Below, piece by piece: positions 1 to 8,193 of a DNA stretch of 64,000 nt. The notes under the pieces are model-generated. The model was given only the letters and a program-made list of their open reading frames with translations. It was not told the origin of the DNA and ran no database searches. The stretch lies in contig JAFQUB010000023.1 of the NCBI GenBank assembly GCA_017408735.1, positions 107,053-171,052 on the forward strand. Direction: 5' to 3'. Position numbers and translations under genes: made by a program. Position 1 is the first letter of the stretch, and each line of letters opens with the position of its first letter. Origin of the DNA: Lachnospiraceae bacterium. GTDB taxonomy: Bacteria; Bacillota; Clostridia; Lachnospirales; Lachnospiraceae.

Positions 1-1
1 T

Positions 2-409
2 CTCGGTGCAGACGATTATATGATAAAACCATATAGTCTTAGGGAGTTAGAGGTTCGTATCATGGTGCAACTTCGAAAAAATAATATTTCCAACACTAAA
101 AATCATTTGGAATTTCCACCGCTTTCCATTGATATTACTTCACATAAGGTTTTCTACAACGAAAACGAAGAAATCATTTTATCCAACCGGGAATATGAAT
201 TTTTATATCTTCTGGTAACTCATCCCAGAGAAACGCTAACTTTTTCTTTCATTGGCGAAACTTTATGGGGAACTTATTCCGATTCTGACCGCCGCACTAT
301 AATGGTCATCGCAAGCAGACTTCGCAAAAAAATCTGTTCTTATAGTGGATTAGAAAACATTATTGAAACTGTCTGGTCACAAGGATATCAGTTCATTCCC
401 AAACAATAG
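2..409 (+). CDS. Response regulator, OmpR family (5'-truncated)
   Basis: The reading frame is open from base 2, before the first ATG at 20. Its first residues (LGADDYMIKP) match the end of a receiver domain: the conserved Lys-Pro loop of CheY-like folds. About 35 residues of linker follow, then a winged-helix DNA-binding domain (about residues 45-135 of the visible part, with the REYEFLYLLV helix and the SRLRKK recognition segment). This is the usual OmpR/PhoB layout, and the missing N-terminus should hold the phosphoacceptor Asp. It ends 12 bp before the histidine kinase, so the two form a two-component pair. The pair points away from the lasso genes on the opposite strand; a regulatory link is possible but unproven. 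Confidence 0.9.
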   Translation, partial: LGADDYMIKPYSLRELEVRIMVQLRKNNISNTKNHLEFPPLSIDITSHKVFYNENEEIILSNREYEFLYLLVTHPRETLTFSFIGETLWGTYSDSDRRTIMVIASRLRKKICSYSGLENIIETVWSQGYQFIPKQ

Positions 410-421
410 GAGGATGCTTTT

Positions 422-1228
422 ATGAGTCAAAAAAATTCATTTTCAAAACCGGAATTAAATACAGAGGACCTGTCAATCGCTTTATACAACACCACCCAAA
501 AATTAGAGCAAACCAATTCTTTACTTGTAAAAACACAGAAAGAGCGGGATTTATTATTTGCAAACATTTCCCATGACCTTCGTTCTCCAATTACAGCCAT
601 CCGCAATTCTATTGAATATCTCCTTTCTCTAGACGCCATAGAAAAAGAAGAACTGGATGGGACATTACATTTAATAGAACGGCGCAGTATTTATTTGGAA
701 CGCTTGATTAATGATGTCTTTTTATTATCTTCCATTAACATAAACCAAAATATGTTTCATTACGAAACACTAAACCTTACCTTTCTATTAGAGGACTTTT
801 ATTTTTCTCAACTAGAGGACTCCAAATATGAACAGCGTAATTTAGAATTAGACGTGAAAGAAGACTTCAAATGCATGGTTTCTGTAGACTCAAAAATGCT
901 TTTACGTGTGCTAGATAATTTATTTACAAACGCTTTAAAATATTCTCATGCCGGCGCAAGTATCACTCTTTCTTCTTATAAAGACAACACTTTTGCTCAT
1001 GTTTTAGTAAAAGACACTGGCATTGGCATAGAAGAAGAACATTTATCAAAAATTTTTGATGTATCATATATGGTTGAAAGTGCCAGAACACCATCTTCCA
1101 CCACCGGAACCGGTCTGGGACTTTCCATTGTAAAAGCGATTATAGAACATTTCGGTGGCACCATCTGGTGCGAAAGTACGGTTTCTAAAGGCAGTACTTT
1201 TCATTTCACTATACCTTACATAAAATAG
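422..1228 (+). CDS. Sensor histidine kinase, soluble
   Basis: 268 residues with HisKA and HATPase_c domains. The H-box is FANISHDLRSP with phospho-accepting His51. The N-box (NLFTNALKYS), G1 (DTGIGI) and G2 (GTGLGLSIVKA) boxes for ATP binding are all present. No transmembrane segment or extracellular sensor domain is visible; residues 1-45 look like a short coiled-coil lead-in. It therefore probably senses a cytoplasmic signal or works with another membrane protein. AGGAGG lies 8 bp before the ATG. It follows the response regulator in the same transcript and is closed by a terminator at 1229-1268. Confidence 0.93.
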   Translation: MSQKNSFSKPELNTEDLSIALYNTTQKLEQTNSLLVKTQKERDLLFANISHDLRSPITAIRNSIEYLLSLDAIEKEELDGTLHLIERRSIYLERLINDVFLLSSININQNMFHYETLNLTFLLEDFYFSQLEDSKYEQRNLELDVKEDFKCMVSVDSKMLLRVLDNLFTNALKYSHAGASITLSSYKDNTFAHVLVKDTGIGIEEEHLSKIFDVSYMVESARTPSSTTGTGLGLSIVKAIIEHFGGTIWCESTVSKGSTFHFTIPYIK

Positions 1229-1268
1229 GAGGGATGCAGAATTCAGACTGCATCCCTCTGTTTTTCTT
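1229..1268 (+). terminator. Rho-independent terminator after the histidine kinase
   Basis: An 11-bp perfect stem (1229-1239 with 1248-1258) with an 8-base loop is followed by TGTTTTTC. It ends the two-component transcript just before the convergent PqqD-like gene. Confidence 0.9.
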
Positions 1269-1533
1269 ATACTAAATCAATAAAACCATTTTCTTTTAAT
1301 GTGGTCAGAAATTCTTGCACCGACTTCAGGCAAACACTTTCTTCTACATCATAAATTTCCATAAGCCCTGTAACAATTTCCTTTGTATCAATACCGTCTT
1401 TTAGCATCTCCCAAATTTCATTAGCAGAACCCTTCAGCATGAAATATTTTCCTGATTCAAAATCTATCATCACCTTTTCACCTGCAAGTTCTGATACTTC
1501 AGGTCTTTTCAAAATTTTCACTTTCTTTTCCAT
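1267..1533 (-). CDS. Lasso peptide leader-recognition protein (PqqD-like, B1)
   Basis: 88 residues of the PqqD/RRE fold (PF05402 type). Visible traits are a short N-terminal strand (VKILKRPEVS), the 'FESGKYFMLKGSANEIWEML' stretch typical of the family, and helices ending in LKENGFIDLV. In lasso pathways this small protein grips the leader peptide and delivers it to the protease and cyclase. The start was set at the ATG at 1533 because GAGAGGAG lies 9 bases upstream; an earlier in-frame start has no such site. It is the last gene of the lasso cluster, just after the sugar transferase. PQQ synthesis is unlikely because no other pqq gene is near. Confidence 0.8.
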   Translation of the reverse strand: MEKKVKILKRPEVSELAGEKVMIDFESGKYFMLKGSANEIWEMLKDGIDTKEIVTGLMEIYDVEESVCLKSVQEFLTTLKENGFIDLV

Positions 1534-1645
1534 AGTTCCCAGCTCCTCTCTCGCTATTAACACCTGTATGTATAAATCACTTTTATTATTTCGGCTTTTT
1601 TTGCTAATTCACTTAGTGTTTGAACCTGTTTTTCAACTTTCGCTA

Positions 1646-3028
1646 TTAAAAAGCTCCCTTACTTCCCAAAAGTTGTAACGCAGTCTGGAAAATAATTTTA
1701 AAATCAATTAATATATCCCAGCAATCAATATACTTTGTATCCAGCTCCACGATTTCTTCAAAATCTGTAATTGTACTCCTACCGCTTACCTGCCACATTC
1801 CCGTAATTCCGGGTTTAATGCTTATTCTCCTCCAATGTCTTCTCTCATACTGCTCTACTTCGTCAACTGTAGGTGGTCTGGTACCCACCAGAGACATATC
1901 TCCAAATAAAACATTAAAAAACTGTGGTAACTCGTCAATGCTTGTTTTTCGAATAAATTTTCCTACTTTGGTTATTCTCGGATCATTCTTCATTTTAAAC
2001 ATGAAACTATCATCCATTTCATTCTGTTTCATCAGTTCTTTTTTCTTTTCTTCTGCATCTACACACATACTGCGAAATTTGTACATATTAAAATAACGCC
2101 CATTCATGCCCACACGCTTTTGTTTAAAAATAACTGGTCCCTTAGAGTCTAACTTTATCGCTAGCGCCGCTATTAACATAATCGGCGAAAACAGAATAAT
2201 TCCACTCAGGGCACCTATAATATCAACAATACGTTTGAAAGCTCTTGCTCCTACATTTAAAGACACTGTATGGTATGTAATGACCGGATATGTTCCAACA
2301 CTGCTTACATAGCTTTGCGCCACACCGCCACTGTATGCATTCATAATAACCCTTGCTGTAACTCCCATTTCTACACACATGTTAATATACGGCTGCACAT
2401 CAATAACATCTCCCCGCTGACGTTCCATAATGAAAATCTGATCAATTGCATATTTATGAATAATATGTTCTAAATCCTTAATATTTCCAAGATAGCCTTC
2501 TTGTTCTTCTTCCATTATCGAAACATACCCTACAACAGATACCTCTGTACTACTCTTTTCCAAAAAACGAATAAATTTTTCATACCTTTCAATCTGTCCA
2601 ATGAGTACTGTTCTACGTTTTACCATCACTTTCTTTTTTAGCACATAATGTACGAAAAAAGCGCTACTTAACACTCCTATATAACACCAAATTAAAAATG
2701 TCAGATAAAATCTCCTGTCAATTTCCTCTTGTTTTCCCCACAAAAGAAGCGTTGACACCACTGCCGTAGCAATCAGAAACGACTTTGATACTCTTTTCAG
2801 AAAACGATCTGCATAAAAAAACGTAGTCGTGTTATATAAGCGTTCATTTTTTCCGGACAAAATATAAATTGCCAAAAATGCTACCATTATAACAAAGTAA
2901 CCCTCTTTTAATGCATTCATTCCTACTCCTGAAATAAAGGCCGCTACCAAAAATGCAATCGTTACAAAAACAATATCGCAGACTATATACATTAAATTTG
3001 TATTTGCGTTTTTGTTAAATTTTCCCAT
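1646..3028 (-). CDS. Polyprenyl-phosphate sugar-1-phosphate transferase (WbaP/EpsL type)
   Basis: 460 residues. Four to five N-terminal membrane segments (about 10-110) lead to a nucleotide-binding-like middle region and a fifth membrane segment (IVDIIGALSGIILFSPIMLIAA, given here in part). The C-terminal bacterial sugar transferase domain (PF02397) carries the hallmarks KFRSM, KTSIDELPQ (Asp-Glu catalytic pair), SLVGTRPP and KPGITGMWQ. Such enzymes put the first sugar phosphate on undecaprenyl phosphate for polysaccharide or glycoprotein synthesis. No other glycan gene is nearby. It lies 38 bp after the exporter and before B1, so it is embedded in the lasso transcript. Whether it acts on the peptide pathway or is a passenger cannot be told. 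Confidence 0.9.
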   Translation of the reverse strand: MGKFNKNANTNLMYIVCDIVFVTIAFLVAAFISGVGMNALKEGYFVIMVAFLAIYILSGKNERLYNTTTFFYADRFLKRVSKSFLIATAVVSTLLLWGKQEEIDRRFYLTFLIWCYIGVLSSAFFVHYVLKKKVMVKRRTVLIGQIERYEKFIRFLEKSSTEVSVVGYVSIMEEEQEGYLGNIKDLEHIIHKYAIDQIFIMERQRGDVIDVQPYINMCVEMGVTARVIMNAYSGGVAQSYVSSVGTYPVITYHTVSLNVGARAFKRIVDIIGALSGIILFSPIMLIAALAIKLDSKGPVIFKQKRVGMNGRYFNMYKFRSMCVDAEEKKKELMKQNEMDDSFMFKMKNDPRITKVGKFIRKTSIDELPQFFNVLFGDMSLVGTRPPTVDEVEQYERRHWRRISIKPGITGMWQVSGRSTITDFEEIVELDTKYIDCWDILIDFKIIFQTALQLLGSKGAF

Positions 3029-3066
3029 ATTTTTCTTTTTTCCTTTTTGTTCTACCTAATTTTCCT

Positions 3067-4740
3067 TTACTCAATTCGTTTATTTGCAATTTTCACTTCT
3101 CTGTCGCAATAAGCCAAAACAGATCTTCTATGAGTAATCAAAAGACACGTCGGCTTCGGAGTCAATTTGCGTATTCCTTCTAACACCGCCAATTCCGTCT
3201 TTTCATCCAAAGATGATGTGGCTTCATCCAAAATTAAAAATGGCGCCTTTTTCACAACAGCTCTGGCAATGGCAATTCTCTGCGCCTGCCCCTCGGAAAT
3301 ACCATATCCTTTTTCTCCAATTACGGTATCTATTCCAGCCGGCAGTTCTTTTACAAATCCATCTGCAGCTGCAACTTTTAGTGCCTGCCAGACTTCTTCT
3401 TCCGAAGCATCTTCCTTACCCATCAAAACGTTCTCACGAATCGTTCCACTAAACAAAGTGTTCCCTTGCGGTACATACGACATAAACCTTCTGGCACCGG
3501 CATTTGACGCCACGCGCTGCTCTTGTGAATTGTAAAATTGAATCACACCGTTATTTCCTTCCAGAAAAGCTAACATCAAGCGTATCAATGTAGTTTTTCC
3601 CATACCGGATTCTCCTATAATAGCCACAAACTCGCCCGGTTTAACGTCCAGAAAAATATCTTCCAGTATAGTTTCATCCTCTGTATAACCGAAAGTGACG
3701 TTGTTCACTTCAACCCCTATATTTTCATGGACTATTTCTTCTGTTTCATAATTTTCCTTTTCGATAGACTGCAATTCCATTACACGTCCGGTAGACGCAA
3801 AAATCGATACCACCTTCGGTATATATTCTGCCAATTGCATAATCGGCGACTGTATCCTGCTCACCATAGTCAGAAACAGTGCCATGGTGCCATATGTAAT
3901 ACTTCCATCCGCAACTTTATAGGCTCCCACAGCAAGCGCCGCAATATAACCTATTTGAAAAGACAAGGACATGATATTAGAACTTACAATTCCCATATTC
4001 GCTTTTTTTCTCACCCAGGAAAAACGTTCTTCCCTTAATTTAACTAATTTGCTTACAGAATGTGCTTCATTACAGAACGCCTTTACAATAAGCAAATTAC
4101 TAATGCTTTCTTGTAAAAAAGAGCGATATGCCGCTTCTGTTTCTAACACCTTCACCTGCAGTTTTTTCAACTTTCTTCCCAGCACAAAGCAGGTCAAAGC
4201 TGCCACCGGAGCAATGGTAAGAGAAAGAAGCGCTAAAGCAGGTTCATAATAGTATAACACAAAAAACATGACCAAAACTTCAATAATTAGTCGAAATATA
4301 TTCGGAATTGTATATATAATTCCATTGGAAATATTTCCGGCATCACTGGTCATTCTTGTCATCATATCTCCCGAATGATATTTTTTTATATCCACCCAGT
4401 TCGATTGAATAATCTTTTCATATAGATTTTTGCGAATTCCAAAAGAAAACTTTTCTTCCAATATAACTGAAACAAAGGACACTGCCGCGGAAAACAGCAT
4501 ATCTATCAAAATCATTATAACATAAATACCAATCGCTTTCACCACAAGATTACCACCTATGGCTGAATCAATAATATTTTTAGATACAACTGCCAATTGC
4601 GCAGATATCAAGGAGCATGCAATATTCATCACAAAGATTAATAGAATCTGTGGCAAATACGGAATAGAATATTTTATAAGCCACTTAATATATCCCGACT
4701 GAATATCGTAGCTTTTCACTTTCTGTATTATCTTTTTCAT
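3067..4740 (-). CDS. ABC exporter, lasso peptide D-type
   Basis: 557 residues: a six-helix exporter membrane domain (about 20-310) fused to one ATPase domain. Motifs seen are Walker A GESGMGKTT, the Q-loop region FMSYVPQGNT, signature ISEGQAQRIA (variant of LSGGQ), Walker B FLILDEATSSLD and H-loop LLITHR. There is no N-terminal C39 peptidase domain, so it does not cut the leader itself. That fits lasso pathways, where B2 does the cutting. It works as a homodimer in the membrane and should export the mature peptide and give self-immunity. It sits 22 bp after the kinase gene. Confidence 0.9.
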   Translation of the reverse strand: MKKIIQKVKSYDIQSGYIKWLIKYSIPYLPQILLIFVMNIACSLISAQLAVVSKNIIDSAIGGNLVVKAIGIYVIMILIDMLFSAAVSFVSVILEEKFSFGIRKNLYEKIIQSNWVDIKKYHSGDMMTRMTSDAGNISNGIIYTIPNIFRLIIEVLVMFFVLYYYEPALALLSLTIAPVAALTCFVLGRKLKKLQVKVLETEAAYRSFLQESISNLLIVKAFCNEAHSVSKLVKLREERFSWVRKKANMGIVSSNIMSLSFQIGYIAALAVGAYKVADGSITYGTMALFLTMVSRIQSPIMQLAEYIPKVVSIFASTGRVMELQSIEKENYETEEIVHENIGVEVNNVTFGYTEDETILEDIFLDVKPGEFVAIIGESGMGKTTLIRLMLAFLEGNNGVIQFYNSQEQRVASNAGARRFMSYVPQGNTLFSGTIRENVLMGKEDASEEEVWQALKVAAADGFVKELPAGIDTVIGEKGYGISEGQAQRIAIARAVVKKAPFLILDEATSSLDEKTELAVLEGIRKLTPKPTCLLITHRRSVLAYCDREVKIANKRIE

Positions 4741-4762
4741 TTTTTCTCCTACTTGTTTCTTT

Positions 4763-5683
4763 TTACTCTAATATTTTCTTTATTTCTTTTACCTGTTTAT
4801 CTACTGTCATGCCCTGCATAGGTCTGTAAATCACATATATTTTCACGCTATTTGCAATATCAATGCATTTTTTAAATACTTCCGCCGACATTCCCAGTTG
4901 TACGTAGCTTTTATATTTATACAAACTACTTAATAAATATTTTATTTTTTCGCTCCCTGTAATTTCTTTTAAAATTACTTTTTCCACTTCTGCCACTTGT
5001 ATGATAAACAACGAATCCAACGGCTTTTCTTCCATACAAAAACCATCTTTCAATCGCACTGCATACTTTTCTTTACCTCCATCCGGTGGAAGCAACAACA
5101 CTTCTCCCCGCAAATCTTCTTTCTTCTCTACAGCATCTAAACAAATTTTCTGCTGAGGATATGCACCTTGTGCAAACACTTTGTTCTCTTTTAGCTGTAT
5201 TGCAACGGTGTCATCTGCCATAAAAATTCCACCCTCCTTCAGCAATTCTGCCGCAAGAGTAGATTTACCCGATCCGCTTTCTCCACTAACAATAATAGCT
5301 TTCTCTTTCATAAGAATACCGCTTCCATGAATAGCCAGTTCGCCCCGTTGAATTAAAATAATCGGAAGCACCGCACACAAAAAAACCTGATTCACCATCA
5401 ACTTATTATGATTTTCTTTTAATTGATAGGTAATTTTAGAGCCAGACTCCATGACAAAACAACCTTGTCCTCTCGAACGAATCCAGCCTCTATTCCTTTC
5501 ATACCGATATACTATAATGCTCCCTGGCTCATGATCCAAATCTCCTTCACGGGAAATTCTTTCATCTATTTCCCCTTCTGCAATCTCTACATCTATATGT
5601 ATTGGTATTTCAGGCAGCTCTATTGCCTCTTCAAACCGATAATCAGACTTTATATTTAATCCGTATATTTTATAAAAATGCAT
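4763..5683 (-). CDS. HPr kinase-like lasso peptide C-terminal Ser kinase (K)
   Basis: 306 residues. The C-terminal half resembles HPr kinase/phosphorylase: P-loop GESGSGKST at about 134-142, HGS at 119-121, and the acidic pair in FMADDTV at 157-158. The N-terminal half is unrelated to the HprK regulatory domain. Homologues in paeninodin-type clusters (PadeK, ThcoK) phosphorylate the C-terminal Ser of the precursor; the precursor here indeed ends in Ser. The ATG at 5683 was chosen because AGGAGG precedes it by 6 bases; the upstream GTG lies beside the ribosome site itself. A promoter (TTAACC, 17 bp, TATAAT) lies just upstream. A PTS-regulatory HprK role is unlikely in this context. Confidence 0.85.
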   Translation of the reverse strand: MHFYKIYGLNIKSDYRFEEAIELPEIPIHIDVEIAEGEIDERISREGDLDHEPGSIIVYRYERNRGWIRSRGQGCFVMESGSKITYQLKENHNKLMVNQVFLCAVLPIILIQRGELAIHGSGILMKEKAIIVSGESGSGKSTLAAELLKEGGIFMADDTVAIQLKENKVFAQGAYPQQKICLDAVEKKEDLRGEVLLLPPDGGKEKYAVRLKDGFCMEEKPLDSLFIIQVAEVEKVILKEITGSEKIKYLLSSLYKYKSYVQLGMSAEVFKKCIDIANSVKIYVIYRPMQGMTVDKQVKEIKKILE

Positions 5684-5708
5684 TGTGCACCTCCTCACCT
5701 TTTTCAGA

Positions 5709-5737
5709 ATTATATCATATATCTTTCTTCTGGTTAA
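5709..5737 (-). promoter_or_regulatory. Promoter of the kinase-exporter-transferase-B1 genes
   Basis: -35 TTAACC (5732-5737) and -10 TATAAT (5709-5714) with a 17-bp spacer, 26 bp before the kinase start codon. It gives the distal genes a transcript independent of the precursor. Confidence 0.6.
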
Positions 5738-5759
5738 TACTTTCCTTAGATAAATTTTA

Positions 5760-5803
5760 TTTTTTTAAAACATAAGAGCCGTGACCTTAAAAGTCCGACT
5801 CTT
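5760..5803 (-). terminator. Terminator-like hairpin downstream of the precursor
   Basis: Arms 5774-5781 and 5796-5803 (8 bp, one G-U) extend with an inner GAC/GTC stem past a bulge. On the - strand the stem is followed by ATGTTTTAAAA. It lies between the precursor and the kinase promoter and likely ends most precursor transcripts. Confidence 0.55.
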
Positions 5804-5829
5804 GGTGTCAAATACATTTATCCGGTTTA

Positions 5830-5884
5830 AAATAAATACAAAATACCGCCGCATCTATGATTAATTCAATCACCGATACGACGG
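5830..5884 (-). terminator. Long stem-loop just after the precursor stop codon
   Basis: A near-perfect 17-bp stem with one mismatch and some G-U pairs (5868-5884 with 5846-5862) and a 5-base loop (5863-5867) starts 25 bases after the precursor stop. The run after it on the - strand is T-rich but broken (TATTTTGTATTTATTTT). It may stabilise the short precursor mRNA or partly stop transcription, as is common in peptide clusters where the precursor must outnumber the enzymes. Confidence 0.6.
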
Positions 5885-5908
5885 CTCATTCTCATAACTT
5901 AGTATATA

Positions 5909-6061
5909 TTATGAAAATTCAGGATCTTTTCCACCTGGCTGATACCAGCATCCATCATAATAGAACCAATCTCCGTCTGGAGTACCAGTTAAATCCTTTC
6001 CTCCAGCTGTTGCGCTGATTTCTAATGTTTCAATTACTGCATTAGACCATTCTTTTTTCAT
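5909..6061 (-). CDS. Lasso peptide precursor (A)
   Basis: A 50-residue peptide too short for usual gene calling. The leader starts MKKEWSNAVIETLEI and has Thr18 in the ATAGG junction; lasso leaders carry a conserved Thr next to the cleavage site. The core that follows begins G(G)KDLTGTPD and continues with an aromatic run including W32, F33, Y34, Y35, C38, W39 and Y40, then ends PEFS. Asp29 is the best macrolactam partner. Counting from Gly21 gives a 9-residue ring whose T-P-D positions match paeninodin; counting from Gly20 (Thr at -2) gives 10. The C-terminal Ser50 is the expected target of the adjacent kinase. AAAGGCGG lies 10 bases before the ATG, and a strong promoter sits at 6115-6143. 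The order is cyclase, precursor, kinase. Confidence 0.85.
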   Translation of the reverse strand: MKKEWSNAVIETLEISATAGGKDLTGTPDGDWFYYDGCWYQPGGKDPEFS

Positions 6062-6114
6062 ATTTTCAAGTCCGCCTTTCAATTATTTCAAACATATTAT
6101 CTGTTGATGTAGCT

Positions 6115-6143
6115 ATCATAATATTTTTTTTACTTTATTTCAA
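6115..6143 (-). promoter_or_regulatory. Promoter of the lasso precursor
   Basis: -35 TTGAAA (6138-6143) and -10 TATGAT (6115-6120) with an exact 17-bp spacer, in the 116-bp gap between the cyclase stop and the precursor start. With the hairpins downstream it predicts a short, abundant precursor mRNA. Confidence 0.65.
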
Positions 6144-6177
6144 GTTTTCTAACAAATTTGTAAGTTTTTGTTACAAC

Positions 6178-8076
6178 TCATTGCCCTTCCATCGTTTCAA
6201 GTAGCATAGAAGTGTAAAAAAGTCTTATAAAATCAAAACTATCACAAGCTAAAATATTCTGATTCAGCCTTTCAAGTTCTTTTAAAGCATCATTGCACTC
6301 CACAAAATCATGCTTTTGGTTCCTAACAAATATATCTTTCATTTCCGAATATATCTTATTCCATTTTTTTCGCACTCCACACAACATATCTGCACTCTGA
6401 CAACCATATCTTTCTCCCTTTATCACATGTTCCGGAACAATGCCTTCCAAATATTCTCTCACCAGTCTTCTCGAAACGCCCCGATAGCAATACTGCTCCA
6501 CCGGAAGGCTCATACAAAATTCAATTAAACGTTTATCCCTGCAAGGATCTCTGGACAATACCCCTGTCATCAACGATTCTTTTGTATTAATTTCTCCTTT
6601 ATAACTCAGTTGAAGCTTATCAATCATAAGTTTGCTATTGGATTTTACATCCATTTTATTTTCTGTTCTTGTTTCATAAAGTTCTGAAATCCTAGTTTCC
6701 AAATCATATTTTTCAATAATATCTTTTTTAATAAAAGCTTTTCCCAGCACATCTTTTTGTTCTTTTTTATTTCTGGAATAATATATCTTTGCTGTTTTCA
6801 GCAACATTTTTATCTTTTCTTTTCTACTCCAGCCATAATTTTTTGCATAATATCCCATCTCACCGAAATAGGAAATAAATCTTTTTTGCGAAAGCAGCGT
6901 ATTAAAATATATTTGCGGATTTCCAAAAGAGATATTTACATTTCCATAACTGCCTTCTAACATAATTCGTGCGCCAAGTGCCGCTGCTTCCTCCATCCCC
7001 TTTATTATCCACTGCATATTCCGTGGGGATTTGTATGGAATTTCAAAACCTTCCCTTATCTTTTCACGTACCGACCAAGGATCCTCTCCCTTTAGCTCAA
7101 TCCAATAATTTTCTACATTCCCTAAAAATTCACCTGTCTTTTTCGCAGCAGTACTTTCATTTGTCACATAATAACTGCTCGCATCAGAAACATAATCCTG
7201 CTCCGGCACAGAGGTAAAGGCATATAATTTTTTTCCTCTTTTTTTCAACTCCGGAGCTGCAAAACAGGCTATCGAAGAAGAATCCAAACCACCGCTGAGA
7301 AACATCGCTGTTTTATCCGCGCGCAAAAGACATCTGACAGAATCTCCCAATAATTCGATAAATTTCTCTTTGTATTCTTCATCCGTCTTCAATTTCAGTT
7401 CTTTCAGTACAGGATTCCAATAATTTTCTTTTTCAATTCCGGATATTGTTATTTTCAAAATTTGAGCTGGTTCCAACTTATAAATCCCTTCGTACATCGT
7501 TTCTTTACATTCTGTAAGACCAACCAAATTATCTAATGCTAGAAAATCCACTAACCATCGTTCGTTCATTTTGGGTTTTTCGTTTGGTTGCCACAAAGCC
7601 TCCATAACTGTAGAAAAACTAAACATGCCGTCCACATAACGATAATACAAGCATCTTGTTCCTGCTGTATCTGAAACTACATAGATTGCATTTTCTTGTT
7701 TATCATAATATACAAAAGCATAGGCTCCACGCAATTTATTTAAACATTTCTTTCCATATTTTTTATATGTATAATATAAGATTTGGCCATCCGTAATTAC
7801 CGCTTCTTGTTGTATATTTAAATCTTCCAGCAATTCTTCCCGATTATCCAGCACTACATCTGCAGTATAAAAAACGTTGTCTTCTGCCACAGGAAGTTTT
7901 TCATACCGACTTTCTTTAGTAAAATACTGAATTCCGCACCCCATCAAAACATTGTCTTTTTCTATACTTTCAACCCTGTCAATCTTATATTTATCATACG
8001 CACTCTGCATCCGACTTTTTGTTCCATCCATAATTTCTTCATGTCTCAATGAAATGACACCCCATATTGCGGACAT
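6178..8076 (-). CDS. Lasso peptide cyclase (asparagine synthetase-like, C)
   Basis: 632 residues with the two-domain asparagine synthetase B layout. The N-terminal glutaminase-like domain starts MSAIWG instead of MCGI, so the amidotransferase Cys is absent. The C-terminal ATP-pyrophosphatase domain has its PP-loop SGGLDSS at 261-267. This pattern fits lasso macrolactam synthetases, which adenylate an Asp or Glu side chain of the precursor and let the freed N-terminal amine attack it. The gene lies directly upstream of the precursor and has its own promoter at 8114-8142. True asparagine synthesis is unlikely because of the lost Cys and the neighbours. Confidence 0.9.
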   Translation of the reverse strand: MSAIWGVISLRHEEIMDGTKSRMQSAYDKYKIDRVESIEKDNVLMGCGIQYFTKESRYEKLPVAEDNVFYTADVVLDNREELLEDLNIQQEAVITDGQILYYTYKKYGKKCLNKLRGAYAFVYYDKQENAIYVVSDTAGTRCLYYRYVDGMFSFSTVMEALWQPNEKPKMNERWLVDFLALDNLVGLTECKETMYEGIYKLEPAQILKITISGIEKENYWNPVLKELKLKTDEEYKEKFIELLGDSVRCLLRADKTAMFLSGGLDSSSIACFAAPELKKRGKKLYAFTSVPEQDYVSDASSYYVTNESTAAKKTGEFLGNVENYWIELKGEDPWSVREKIREGFEIPYKSPRNMQWIIKGMEEAAALGARIMLEGSYGNVNISFGNPQIYFNTLLSQKRFISYFGEMGYYAKNYGWSRKEKIKMLLKTAKIYYSRNKKEQKDVLGKAFIKKDIIEKYDLETRISELYETRTENKMDVKSNSKLMIDKLQLSYKGEINTKESLMTGVLSRDPCRDKRLIEFCMSLPVEQYCYRGVSRRLVREYLEGIVPEHVIKGERYGCQSADMLCGVRKKWNKIYSEMKDIFVRNQKHDFVECNDALKELERLNQNILACDSFDFIRLFYTSMLLETMEGQ

Positions 8077-8113
8077 ATCCTTTACCTCACCTTCTGCTTT
8101 TTTCTATTTTTTA

Positions 8114-8142
8114 ATTATACTTGCTTTTTTTAACAAATACAA
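8114..8142 (-). promoter_or_regulatory. Promoter of the lasso cyclase gene
   Basis: -10 TATAAT (8114-8119) and -35 TTGTAT (8137-8142), 17-bp spacer. It starts right after the terminator of the upstream gene, so the cyclase is transcribed independently of the riboswitch-controlled gene. Confidence 0.6.
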
Positions 8143-8184
8143 GAAAAAGAGTATCCTTTCCACTTACGTTTCCAGAATACTCTT
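8140..8184 (-). terminator. Terminator of the transglutaminase-like gene
   Basis: A 10-bp stem (8175-8184 with 8147-8156, one G-T pair) is followed on the - strand by TTTCTTG, 10 bp after the stop codon. Confidence 0.75.
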
Positions 8185-8193
8185 ACCTGTCAC

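Noticed and set aside
1267..1533. PQQ biosynthesis protein PqqD
   Set aside because: No pqqA, pqqC or pqqE gene is present; lasso partners are.
4763..5683. HPr kinase/phosphorylase of sugar regulation
   Set aside because: The N-terminal half is not the HprK regulatory domain, and its neighbours are lasso genes.
6178..8076. Asparagine synthetase of primary metabolism
   Set aside because: The essential N-terminal Cys is replaced (MSAIWG) and the gene adjoins a lasso precursor.
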